Shown: positions 1-10,035 of the stretch, piece after piece
Layout of the letters: each line of letters begins with the position of its first letter
How positions within the stretch are numbered: the stretch's first letter is position 1
DNA from: Ophioceras dolichostomum
Lineage: Eukaryota > Ascomycota > Sordariomycetes > Magnaporthales > Ophioceraceae
Direction: 5' to 3'
Assembly (NCBI GenBank): GCA_003049485.1
Contig: PYST01000200.1
Span: 1-62,504 of the forward strand
DNA: 62,504 nt
Notes under the pieces: model-generated
What the model was told of the DNA's origin: nothing
Database searches by the model: none
What the model saw: only the letters and a program-made list of their open reading frames with translations
Position numbers and translations under genes: made by a program

Positions 1-490
1 TACTGTTTTTTGGTGGTACTTCTATGGTACAGACTGCCTAACCAATGCGCCCCTAATTGTGGAGATTTAATGCGTCAATAGCAATTCTCCTTCTAAATGG
101 GTATCCAGGAAAACCAACACACCCAGAACTTGAAAGAAAAAAAAAACCCACGCCTTTCCAACCAAGTGGTATGACCCGTGGCCTTATGTTGAGGCAAAGG
201 TTGAAGGAAGGAGTGGTCCACACTGGTGCTTAACGAGCATGAATTGAGTGCATGATGGCGAAGGGGCTGCTGAGGACCAGCAGTCGCGGTGCTGAATCTT
301 TACAGTACCCCACCCTAACTGAAACCTCACTGCCGCCACTGATCCCATCCCCGCAGATAATTTTGAGCCGCTTACCGTTCCGATTTTTCCAAGCACGACG
401 ACACATCTAACGTTGAGTCTGTCGCTCTGCGTCCTCGTTCACATTAGTAGGCGCACGTGTTCTGCATTCTTGAACGAAACGCGAGTCGGG
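1..490. other. Left-edge non-coding region and promoter of the nucleoside hydrolase
   Basis: No coding sequence that I can support lies here. The short open frames lack ATG starts or resemble nothing. The last 100 bases are the presumed promoter and leader of the nucleoside hydrolase that starts at 491. Confidence 0.5.
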
Positions 491-1702
491 ATGATATTCT
501 GTTTGCCTGTACTGCTTTCAGTCTGGTGCTACTTCGGACTCGTCGTAGCCACAGAGAAGGCCTCGAAAAATGTGATCGTTGACACAGACATCTTCAGCGA
601 CTGCGAGTAAGGTCGAAGCTCCTCGAAGAGCTCCACAACCCCTCATCGTCCATACACTTGCTGGCGTTTACCTTGCCCTTGGCTAAATGACACAAATGGC
701 TTACTTGTGATCCCTGGAGCCGCCATGTGAAGTGACACAGCCGCCTTACTCCTAGCAGCAACATCACCAGGCGTCAACCTGCTTGGCGTTAACGTCAACT
801 CCCGATCATCGTACTCCGCGCTCGCGGCCTCTGCCATCCTCGCCCACTATGGCCGAGCAGAGACGCCTATCGGGGCTAGACGACCGCTGACCAACGATAC
901 GTTCTTCGACAACTGGTTGTTCTCCCTGGGAGAGTTTGCTAGCAAGGTCGCCTACCACTGGTCCGGTGGCGCGCTGCCCTGGGGCCGCGCCGAAGATGCC
1001 TGGGATCCGGTCGTGCTGTATCGGAAGCTCCTTGCGGAGGCTGCTGATGACAGTGTGACGATAGTCTCAATAGGCTTCCTCGCGAACCTCTCCGGCCTCC
1101 TGAACTCGACGGCCGACTCCTACTCGGGACTCTCCGGGGTAGAGCTCGTCGCGGCCAAGGTTCAAGAGCTGGTCGTCATGGGAGGAGAGTACCCCTTCGG
1201 TCGCGAGTTCAATTTCTGGGGCGACGACCCCCACCACACCGCACACGTCGTCAATAACTGGAAAGGCCGGATGGTCTTCTCAGGGTCCGAGCTCGGCGGC
1301 AATGTGTTCTCAGGGGGCGCTTTGATGGCAGAAGACGGGCCCGCCGAGGATCCCGCCCGGGCCGCGTATCTGTACTACACTTATGGTCACCCGCGACAGT
1401 CCTGGGACCCGCTGACGATGCTGTACGCAACCGGCCGTCGTCCAGAGTTTTTCCGGTACGGGAATGTGTTCGGCTACAACACTGTCTCGGCCGTAGATGG
1501 GTCTAATGCCTGGGTGTTCGACGAGGCAGTGACGAACCAGCACTGGCTCGAGTTGAAAGTGAGCAACACCGCCGCCGCTGCCGAACTGGATCGTGCATAT
1601 CTGGAAGGCGCTCTGAAATGGGCGGGGCGGGCTCCGCATGGATCATCATCATCGTCAGGCCGGTCCTCCTATGGTTCGGCTCAAGATAGGACGGAATTGT
1701 GA
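491..1702 (+). CDS. Secreted inosine-uridine-type nucleoside hydrolase
   Basis: Two exons, 491-606 and 733-1702, encode 361 residues. The intron (607-732) has a GTAAGG donor, and splicing rebuilds the family signature DTDIFSDCDD at residues 31-40. This is the Asp cluster that binds the catalytic calcium and the ribose of the nucleoside. The second landmark, WDPLT at about residue 263, matches the conserved C-terminal active-site region of the family. The ATG at 491 is followed by a hydrophobic stretch (CLPVLLSVWCYFGLVVA) that looks like a signal peptide, so the enzyme is probably secreted and would release bases from extracellular nucleosides. Length is normal for fungal members. An earlier in-frame start at 413 would be TTG and lies outside the signal-peptide context. 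The family call is firm; substrate preference cannot be read from the sequence. Confidence 0.9.
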
Positions 1703-2182
1703 AGAGAGCTCGGATGCCGTAGGTCAGCGAATTTAATTGATGGAGTCGGTTGGTGAATTCTGTCGGCCATGTTACTCACTGGGGAGCAACTTCTTCTTTT
1801 GGATTATCCATTCGAACTGCTGGGCCGGTCGTCACTCCCAGAAATTCCACTCACCAACCCGGGCCGAGTCAAGTCTGTCCAAGTTTCTCGCGTTCTGTGT
1901 CAAGTCGGGCGCGTTTTCGCATCATCCTCCCTCCCGCATAGCGAAGATCCCCCACGACCGACCGACGAGACATCCCTCCACACGCCAAGCGCCGATCTAA
2001 CAAAAGGGAGAGAGAGAGAGAGACAACAAATTCCACGCACGCTGGAAGACACATTTCCCAAAAAGCGAAGCCTAATCTCCCCCGCCGCGCACGCATTCAG
2101 CCAACACGCACGCAACCTCCATCCTCTCTCCCGCAATCGCGAAACGCGAAGCCCGCGTCGCACCACCACCAGGCCGTTCACA
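1703..2182. promoter_or_regulatory. Promoter and C+T-rich leader of the small membrane protein gene
   Basis: This gap is pyrimidine-rich, with a GAGAGAGA tract near 2010, as in many filamentous-fungal leaders. An in-frame ATG exists at 1769, but the peptide it would add has the composition of translated leader. Confidence 0.35.
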
Positions 2183-2725
2183 ATGATCATCACCCACCAG
2201 CGCCCGCCTCTTCTCACACTCTCTTCTTCTTTTTCTTCCTTCTCCTCTTTCTTCGCGCCCGCCCCATCTCGTCCCGCCCTCGCAAACCGAGAACAACCCC
2301 ACCCGACAATCGGCCTCGCGGTCGGCATCGGCGCCGCCCTCGTCGTCGTCGCGATCCTCACCACGGCGCTCACGACCTTCTACCTGCGCCGCTGCCGCAA
2401 GCGCGAGTCCGCGCAGCACGCCGACCGCGACCGCGAACGCGAGCTCGACCGCGCCCTGGACGAGACCGTCTACTCCATCGACCTGCGCGGCCGTGGTGCT
2501 ACAATCACCGCAGCTGGTGCCGCCCCAGCTCCTGCTGCTCACACTGCTCCGGCTGCTGCGAATGGTGTGGCGGTGGTGCCGCGACCGTCGCCGCTGGGGG
2601 GAGAGTGGAAGGGGGGACATCCCAATGCACACGGCCGTCGCCATGTGGGCTTTGAGGGGGACACGCGGGCGGGCACGCAGGTTATGGGTGATGGAGGGGT
2701 GGTAGTTGGGAGGAGGAACCGGTAG
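2183..2725 (+). CDS. Small single-pass membrane protein, unknown function
   Basis: The ORF gives 180 residues from the ATG at 2183, which sits in a good context (CACAATGA). A hydrophobic, serine- and phenylalanine-rich N-terminus ending near ALA (residues 1-38) looks like a signal peptide. A clear membrane span follows (IGLAVGIGAALVVVAILTTA, about residues 49-68). Next comes a strongly basic stretch (YLRRCRKRE) and an Arg/Asp/Glu-rich juxtamembrane region, then an Ala/Pro/Gly-rich tail. The layout suggests a type I protein with almost no ectodomain and a cytosolic tail. I do not recognise a family. The upstream in-frame ATG at 1769 would give 318 residues but would bury the signal sequence, so I prefer 2183. 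Confidence 0.55.
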   Translation: MIITHQRPPLLTLSSSFSSFSSFFAPAPSRPALANREQPHPTIGLAVGIGAALVVVAILTTALTTFYLRRCRKRESAQHADRDRERELDRALDETVYSIDLRGRGATITAAGAAPAPAAHTAPAAANGVAVVPRPSPLGGEWKGGHPNAHGRRHVGFEGDTRAGTQVMGDGGVVVGRRNR

Positions 2726-3267
2726 AGCTAAGGGTAGAGGGGATTGGATAGTGGAGGGCGAGATGCTTGTTCTTTCCTTTTTTCTTCCTGGTGTCTCGCT
2801 CTGGTTGCTTGTGCGAACTGAGGGCTTCCTTCGGACGAACAATGCCGTCGGGAGACGACTGGGTCTAGACGTGTTAGGCCGAATGACCGAAGGCTGGACG
2901 GGCTGTACCCGCTTGCTATGCATCCGGGGCGTCAACGGGAAGCTCGGGTCGGTCAGCATGGGAGGGTTTGTACATCTCGGTGCTGCATCTCAGTACTGTC
3001 CCTGAGATAGTTCATCACTGCTTGCTCCGGCCATTAGATGTCACCTCCAGTGCATGCGGTGGAACTATACTGCACTCAAGGCAGATTTAGCTGGACGACC
3101 CCTCAATTGATGAGACGTCCCTCTCCCTAACTCCTCTTCTTCACTCTCGCTCCGCTTCATTGCGCCTGGTCACATCATTCGTTCTCTTCACATTGCCGGC
3201 CGCATCGCCAAGGCGCCTTTGCCAACAATGCCGGTCCACGGCCTCGGTTCAAGCCATTCCGCACTTC
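2726..3267. other. Intergenic region, no gene seen
   Basis: It separates the membrane-protein gene from the decayed NLR-like gene. The open frames are short and resemble nothing. Confidence 0.4.
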
Positions 3268-4791
3268 ATGGCTGATGTTGTAGCAATCGCCGCTAGCGGC
3301 GCAAGTCTCGCGTCGCTAGCGATTCAACTCACTGACCAGGTGGTCAGGCTCCGCAGGCGCTGCGAGAATGCCGCGAAGATCCGAGGCCAAGTCGGCACGC
3401 TGGCCGGAGATCTCGAAATGATCTCCTAGGAAGTTAATATGCTTGATAGTGAGGTAAGCTCGCACATTACCAGGACCCAACTCGGCCCCGCCATGCTCGG
3501 CCGATGCCGCCATCGGTTACTCGCGATACGCGCTTGCGTGGATGGGCTGCTCGCGAGGATCCCGGATTGTCAAAATCGATAGCCTGATAACGTGAGGAAC
3601 GGGAGGAAGCCAGCTCTAGTTTGGGACAAGACTGCAAAGGAGTGACTTGTCCTCAGATCTAGCTAGAGAATGTGATGCTCAGAAGAGCTCTATATATACA
3701 CGAGTAAAGAACTGTAGAATCTTCTAGAACTGTATTACAAATAGTAAAGGCAGTTCTAGAAGAGACGGGTTCTGACTTATGTGATAGAAGAAGATAGAAG
3801 ACAGTAGAAGCTGATAGAAGGTCATGTAGAATAGTGGAAGCGTATTGCCACAATTAGGTTCTCCATTCTTGACACGGATTCTTCCTTTTCGAAATCGATG
3901 AGACTCAGAGCCAAGAAGGCCCTCAAATCCCGAGAGTGGAAAGATGACTTTGAGGAGCTGAGAACCGAGGTCCTGGGTTTGAGAATGGACCTCTCGAGGT
4001 GAGATCTTGCTCCGTTCCGGACTTCGCAGAGCGTGTGACTGCTTTCGTCACTAACGGTCATCCAATCCTCCAGGCTGCACATTATGTGCTTCGACGCTGT
4101 TGGCTCCGCGGCTGCCCAGAAGCTTGAGCGGAACAGCTTGCAAGGAGTGGAATCTACCACGCCTGAAGCAGAGACAAGGTCAACCGTCCCTGGTGATGAT
4201 GACGGCGACTGCTATGAGGAACTAGCGGTGGCTTTGGACGAACCGGCAGTGGCAAAGGAGAAGGACACGCCCAAGAGGAGCAAGGCGCCACCCCAGTTGT
4301 GGAGGAAGCTGAGGCAACATCTGCATGGGTGTCTCGTGCCCCCTCGGTGCGACGCATTCGTTCTACCGGCTGCTTGGCCCAGCGGTGCAACTGCTCATTC
4401 CATGCAACGCAGAGGCCTGGGGAGAGATCGCAGGACCTGCAATACGTACTCGCCATTGTCTGGACTCTTCAGCGGCTGTGACAACGAGGACTGCGCGGGC
4501 CGAAGGAACCATTTTGAAGCCCGCTTGGCGCTGACTCGCTTCAACGTTCCTTTCGCCGTCCTTTTTGGGTTGGACTTGGACTCGGAAGCGGGAAGAGTCT
4601 CGCTGAGACCGGCCCTGGAAGTGCAAAGGGTCGTCAAGTTCACGTCTCCTGGATTTTTCATACTCTGGAGGTTCTCAGAACAAGACATCGGCCTTCAAGA
4701 GGCGGTGAACAAGCTAAGAACGCTGTCGAGGACAGACCCGACATTCCGCAACCATGTCGATCTAGCGGGAGTCGGATGTATCGAAGTATGA
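3268..4791 (+). pseudogene. Decayed fungal NLR/ankyrin-type gene, N-terminal region
   Basis: The ATG at 3268 opens with MADVVAIAASGASLASLAIQ, the typical start of the helical N-terminal domain of fungal NACHT/ankyrin signalling proteins. The frame is cut by TAG at 3427-3429, yet coding character continues beyond it to about 3565 (RLLAIRACVDGLLARI). A non-coding block follows. Coding resumes at about 3842, with a credible intron (donor AGGTGAGAT near 3998, acceptor just before 4074). The downstream part has the cysteine motifs seen in this class: a CxxxCxC motif in one frame near 4370-4410 and GCDNEDC in another near 4470. At least two frameshifts (about 4300 and 4445) are therefore needed. 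The segment at 4570-4680 (SLRPALEV, TSPGFFILW) fits the same family. The gene stops at 4791 without NACHT or ankyrin parts. Family assignment is from pattern memory, without an alignment. Confidence 0.65.
3566..3841. repeat. Non-coding insert with inverted repeats inside the NLR-like pseudogene
   Basis: This block interrupts the coding remnants on both sides. It contains a perfect 12-bp inverted repeat (CTTCTAGAACTG at 3721-3732 and its complement at 3751-3762). It also holds a smaller hairpin of GGACAAG with CTTGTCC near 3624-3653, and several TAGAAG/TAGAAC repeats between 3785 and 3840. It could be a degraded small mobile element or simply decayed sequence. No target-site duplication was found by eye. 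Confidence 0.35.
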
Positions 4792-5455
4792 TCTTCTGTA
4801 ATGCTTGCCTTGACTTTGAAGGTCGGGATAAGGTGTGCCAGTGGTGGGGGGTGGAGAGGGTCTGTGACCACCCTGCCAACGCGCCTGTTGGGACTTTGTA
4901 TCTCTGTTGAGCAAGATATATCAGTGCAAGATGTCAGCCCAGGAGGCTTTGTTAGGCTTAAAATCGTATCGAGGGTTGAAAACTACGTTTCGAAAGCTTT
5001 TCTGACGGGAAATTAATAATTTCATTAACGAAAAGCCTGTTAGAGGCGGAAATTTCTGTCGAAAAGGGTAGTATTCTGATATTCTGATTGCGTGAACTGT
5101 ATTTTTGTAGTGGAAAGCGAAGGGGAAGAGATTGATCTGCGGTAAAGTGATTGTATTGCACACCTCGGAGGGGCCCTGCAGACGAGGTCTCTTTTGTGGG
5201 CGGGACCCGGGGTACGTTACACAGGCCTAAGCACGTGCACCCTCCACGGGCGACGACAATTTTGGGTAGGCGTCACGTGTAAAGAGGGAACGGCTGCTCG
5301 AGAGCGGTTAAGACATAACGAGGAGACAGCTTCTTGCCAAGTAAAACACTCCATCGATCTTCACCCTCACTTTGCTTCCAGCAAGTTGCAGATCCGTCCT
5401 ACGGTATAGGACCGCCAGACGATTTCTAGCTGCCTAGTGCCCAGCGCTACGCTTC
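4792..5455. other. Intergenic, no gene seen
   Basis: Moderately AT-rich around 4920-5160. No frame with recognisable protein sequence. Confidence 0.35.
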
Positions 5456-5690
5456 GACCCAATGCTGTCAGCGACACGCTCGACCGAGTTGGGCGGCACA
5501 TCCAACGCGGCGAGGACAAGATAAACCTGGTCGACCAGGAGTTTGTCTTCATAAAGCCTACCGGCATATATAACCAATGCTGTCAGCGATACGCTCGATC
5601 GAGTTGGGCGGCACATCCAACACGTCGAGGACAAGATAAACCTGGTCGACCAGGAGTTTGTCTTAATAAAACGTAGCGGCATATAGCCGG
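5456..5690 (+). repeat. Tandem duplication, two copies of about 115 bp
   Basis: The copies begin at 5461 and 5576 (AATGCTGTCAGCGA) and run to about 5575 and 5688 with only a handful of substitutions. Each copy can be read as nearly the same peptide (NAVSDTLDRVGRHIQ followed by EDKINLVDQEFV). Because the unit is 115 bp, the second copy falls into another frame and ends in a stop. This looks like a duplicated scrap of a former coding sequence. I do not recognise the peptide. Confidence 0.8.
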
Positions 5691-5918
5691 CGCTGTTCCG
5701 CGTCCGAATTGGATTCGGGATTCAAAGCCGCTTTAGGGATACTATCCTTAGCTTAGTACAGCATTATCGCTAATATTTCCGGTTATCCAGCCAAATAAAG
5801 ACTCCTGTCGGTATATCGACGAAGCCCGCGGCCGTTCGTAACGGGCGAAGACATCAGGTTAGATGACGACGAGAGAAAGTCATTCGGACTTCATCCCGCC
5901 TTTGACCGGTTTGTGGGG

Positions 5919-6320
5919 ATGCTGCGCTATATGGGCGGCGGGGAAGACGTGGGAGAACTCCGAGACCTAGCCGAGCAGCTCTCTTCGGGGTTGGGTATAC
6001 CGATACCACCAGCAGATGACACCGCTCCCGTGGTCGGATCAGTGACGAGGCAGCGGCCGCCAAAACAGGAGCCCTCTCGGAACCCCTCACCAGCGTTAGG
6101 AGGCATCCAGCCACTAGAGAGTGCTGCTGCCTCCAAGACTAAGCGAAAGTTCCCAGAGGAAGGCAAGCAGAGCCTACCGCTCGTACGCGCGATCATAGCC
6201 GCCCAAGGCGTCCCATTTCGCTCCCTTGAGGACTTCGCCACGCAGGTCCAAGAGAAGATATACAATGACATGGACGATGAACTCAAGGCTGCCAGACGCC
6301 AGGGCTTGTTGTATTTGTAG
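5919..6320 (+). CDS. Unidentified short ORF, possibly a gene remnant
   Basis: From the first ATG (5919) the frame gives 133 residues. The frame is also open upstream to 5799 without an ATG and reads as plausible protein (acidic, then Pro/Ser-rich). The C-terminal part is more ordered in appearance: SLPLVRAIIAAQGVPF, then a helix-like SLEDFATQVQEKI and DELKAARRQGLLYL at the very end. The absence of a good start and its position beside the duplicated fragment suggest a 3' end of a broken gene or mobile element. No family recognised. Confidence 0.3.
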   Translation: MLRYMGGGEDVGELRDLAEQLSSGLGIPIPPADDTAPVVGSVTRQRPPKQEPSRNPSPALGGIQPLESAAASKTKRKFPEEGKQSLPLVRAIIAAQGVPFRSLEDFATQVQEKIYNDMDDELKAARRQGLLYL

Positions 6321-6538
6321 ATTTGAAGAAGGAATGATCGTTGGATTAAAAGAACCGAAGCTCTCTGCTCGGGTTGAGGGTATTTACCTACCTAGCTAGT
6401 ATAAACCAAGTTGCCTCTATGATGGGATCCGGCCGACCCCCCCTCTCCCTACGCGATTTACCATAGTCCGGAATGGAACCCTACTACAGATGTGAAGATC
6501 AGTGAATTCCTCTATTTGTTTTGGTGCCGGTCGACACG

Positions 6539-6760
6539 TTACACGTCGATAACTTTCGGGGTTTGACAAATAACCCCGAATGCCGCAAGCGGCAGCCCTA
6601 GTGTTCCCGGTTGCGCTAGAGCCGCTACTGTCGACCGCGGCCGGAAGCCCAGAACCAGTTCGTTCGGTAACATGCTGAACGAAGCTACTTTCGCGTTGTT
6701 AAAATTGAATTGCAACGCGGCAAGCATTTCCATATCGGGGTTCTCGAAGCAGTGATAGCG
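6539..6760 (-). mobile_element. Possible Ty3/gypsy integrase remnant
   Basis: Read on the minus strand, this short piece contains FNFNNAKVASFSMLPNELVL followed by GFRPR. The pattern resembles the end of the integrase core of fungal Ty3/gypsy elements, where a LNNS-T-G-SPNE(V/L)-YGF motif is usual. The frame is open but has no supporting reverse transcriptase, RNase H or LTRs nearby. It would be a scrap of an element. Confidence 0.4.
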
Positions 6761-7350
6761 GATGGCAATTTGAGTAAGAGAGCCGCCAATTTCCCAAGGC
6801 GCGAGCTGCGTGCCAATATGGCGGAGGAACTCGACGACGATGACCTCGAGGATTTGGCTAGATCGGACTCTGCGCGTTCCCAACCAGCCAGTTGGGTGAC
6901 ACAGAGTGAGTAGAGAGAGGGATTGCAAGATCGTCTGTGTGCGGCTATATACCTGATAGGTACGTAGGTAAACCGGAGTGGGTAAGGATGGAGTCGCAAC
7001 GACATCATTGAGAATACCGGGGTCCTGAGGCCGAGGATGCAGTGCAGACTCAAAGGACGACTGTATGAAATCCAAAACCTCACTGCGCTTGTGGCCGTCC
7101 GTCTGCTGCATGACGAGTCCGTGGTGACATGTGGATGACCGACCAAGAACGATTGCTGCAGAGCAGTGACGTACAAGGCTCCCATGCACAAAGCAAGAGG
7201 GCAAATAGGTGAAGATGCAGTTCCATGAAAAAAGACGTGCGAGAGTGAGATCAAGAGTAATATCAACGGGCTACTGCTACTGCAAAAACGTGATATCTAT
7301 GGAGTGTGCTGTGGTGGCTGTTCGAAGAAGAAAAGGGCAAAAATCAATGC
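6761..7350. other. Intergenic, no gene seen
   Basis: The plus strand at 6710-6913 and the minus strand both carry modest open frames, but neither reads as a known protein. Confidence 0.3.
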
Positions 7351-7423
7351 TGCTGGGCACCGGGTTCGAACCAGTGTCTCTGCCTTGGGAGGGCAACGAG
7401 TTAAACCACTACTCCAACCCAGC
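7351..7423 (-). tRNA. tRNA-Gly(CCC)
   Basis: The minus strand folds as a complete 73-nt tRNA. It has a 7-bp acceptor (GCTGGGT with GCCCAGC, last pair T-G) and a 3-bp D stem (GAG/CTC) with loop GTGG. The anticodon stem TTGCC/GGCAG carries loop CTCCCAA, giving anticodon CCC. The T arm is ACTGG-TTCGAAC-CCGGT, and the discriminator is A. No intron is needed. The internal promoter boxes TGGAGTAGTGG (A) and GGTTCGAAC (B) are present. Confidence 0.85.
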
Positions 7424-10035
7424 CATTTGTCCCCTTTCTTGTTTGTTTGATTTGTTGCGTTGGGAATCGGCCTTATCAAGGCAAGAAGGCAGAGAGGGTC
7501 ACAGACCGCAGGGCTGGCGCGGCTGCCACGTGCCCATGTTTACTTGGAAAGATGGGTGACCAAACAAACAACGAGCAGGCAGCTTCGCACTGTGGATGGA
7601 AGCTGGGGGAAAATAAAGGAAGGAAACGAGAGGCTGGGGCTCCCTCAGTTGTCATGGATACTGCTTGTACTGCAGTAACTAGCTCCTGACCTGACAGGAG
7701 GGAAAGGGACTGGACTTTGGTCTTAAACTCACCGAGAAGGGAAGATACACATAGTGCTGTTAGGAATAAGTAAAGTCGACAGGGCAGCCTCGCCTGTAGT
7801 GGAAGACGGACTAGACGCGTCACGGCCCTGTCACCCTCACCACGCGTTCTTGCCTTCTTTATGCTCATCCCTAGTACTTCACCGTCCACATCCGAGACTT
7901 GAATTCGTCCCGCCCCTCATCCACTACTACGTGTACTGAGAGGTCGAGCGGTAGGAAGATGTAGGTTTTTATCCTCTCCGTTCGTCCATAATACGCGTAT
8001 TCACATCACCTCATCTTCAAAGGAGGTGAGACATATATGTCTCCTGTCCTAGTATTTTTTGAATTTCACAACGCCCGTACAACACGTATCGTCCCGAGTC
8101 ATAGGGGCAAGTCTGGACAGCACAACACATGCGAAGGTGCTCTGATTTGACGTCTCAACTGGACGACATTTTTATTTTTCATACACGCCAACCGCAGAGC
8201 TAGCAGCCTCGTTTATATCGCAGGCATCCGCGACCCCAACCTGTGTGCCATGTGCATTGGAGGTCTCCACCGGGCAGCATATGCATGTCGCCAGGAACGT
8301 CCATCCCTCGAAAATAACGCCTAACTTCACCCGGAAGCTCCGACTTTGTTCCTTCCCCTACTTGCCCCCAACGACCAGTCAGCCAAGCCAGCCAGCCAGC
8401 CTGTCCGCTTGTGCGTAGCAAGTGTTTGCAGCGGGATTGGAATCTGCCGGCTCCACTTCACCCGACAAGACGCCGTGAAATCTTCTCGAGTCCTGTGCTT
8501 CCATAACACACAGCCCTTGTCTGTGGTATTCTAAAGTTTGTGTTGCGGTCATGTGTGCTGTAGTAGTACTATGCCGTCGCGCGTGTGGCAAAAGGGGTGG
8601 AAAAATTCACTGGCCGATCAAACCTACTTCAGCAGGCATTCAGGTTCCGGCAGCAGACAAGAGGGGAACGGACAGCCCAGGGTTTCGGTCGCGCAAAAAG
8701 AAACTCCGGGAAACCGCCGAATAGTTTGTGGTGGCGTGTGTGTGCGCGGAGCCCCGAATCTATCAATGTTGGCAACAAACGGAGGGCGAGAAAAAAAAAA
8801 AAAAAGTAAAAATCGCACGACGGTAGGAATAGTCTGACACCATCAACCAACCCACTTACCCCAAATACCGGGCGAACGGAATCGACGTGAAATGGAGGAT
8901 AAGGCTCCAGAAAAGCGCTGTGGAGGCCGTCCTAGTAGTGAATGGGATGAATTTGAGGTTTCTAGCAGGGTTCACCCAGCGAAGGACACCCCCGCCAATG
9001 AGAGAAAAAAAACAAAAAAGGCAGTGCAAGGGGTATGAGAGTAATATCTTCCGCTCCGAGACTCGCCGCCGCCGAGAAAGAGTTCTGTCTGCTCCGATCC
9101 GACTGAGTCAGGCTTCGCGCTTGCTTAAGTTTTATGTATCGCCTTGCTCCGGGAGGGGGGGAAAAATTGAGCCTTTTTTTCACCCCTTGTGTCTTGGTGT
9201 CGTAAGGTGTGTTGTGGTTGGTGCGGATCTGTGTGTGTGGTGGCGGTTGCTCACAAATCAACGCAGGGTTACGCTGCAGCGGATACTAGTAGCGTGGAAG
9301 CCATGTGCGAGGTGCAGCAGCAGCAGCACTTTGTCCGGCCCTGTGCTCTCATCAGCCGCATCAGGAGATTTTTGTTCTCTTCTTTTTCTATCGATTTTCT
9401 ATTTTTTTTTGTCTTGTGTCTTGCTTGCTTCCGTCGGGACATCGAACGGCCCATGGCGAAAACAAAACAAAGAAATACCCGAGGTGTTTTTTTTTTTTTA
9501 GTTTTTTTCTCGGCAAACATTCACAAGGGCGAGCGCTGTGGGAATTAGTAGAGCGCCATTTTGGTAAGAACGGAGAACAACAGAGAAAGGAAGAAGAGAG
9601 GAACGAAACGCTCATCATCTCGGTCTAAGACTGCATTCAACGTATTCTATGTGCGAGGTTTAACGCAGTGCCCTTTTTCACTTCTTTTCTGTGGATCGGA
9701 AATCATTGCCCTCTCGGGGATGCTGATTTAGGCGTGAAAAATGCCGTCTGCTCTCTGCGGCTATCGATTCTTTTTACTGCTGTAGTAGTAGTAGGTACAC
9801 GAGACAATGCAGGAGAATACAACGTAGGTAAACTTGGGGAGAAGACCTTCCACAACTAAACCCAAGTCAAGACAAGACAGACGCACACAAGTCTAGCCGG
9901 AACCCCATGCGAGAAAGGGGGCAAGAGGAGGAGAACGTCAGGGGCAGAGGTAGGGGAGGGGGCAGAGAAGCTGCAAAACGACGCTGAGGGCGAAACGCCA
10001 TAACTACCAGACACCCAAATAGGACGAGGACCACT
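7424..10035. other. Intergenic, no gene seen; simple repeats and poly-T tracts
   Basis: A 2.6-kb interval between the tRNA and the 3' end of the transporter gene. It holds a GCCA/CCAG tetranucleotide run (about 8391-8402), a poly-A run near 8790, and poly-T tracts near 9395-9410 and 9487-9500. The longest open frames (for example 8887-9501) have UTR-like, T-rich composition and were not accepted as genes. Confidence 0.45.

Noticed and set aside
1769..2182. Upstream in-frame extension of the small membrane protein
   Set aside because: Peptide is leader-like and would bury the signal peptide; ATG 2183 has better context.
8887..9501. 204-residue plus-strand ORF
   Set aside because: T-rich, with poly-Phe from a homopolymer tract at the end; looks like translated UTR.
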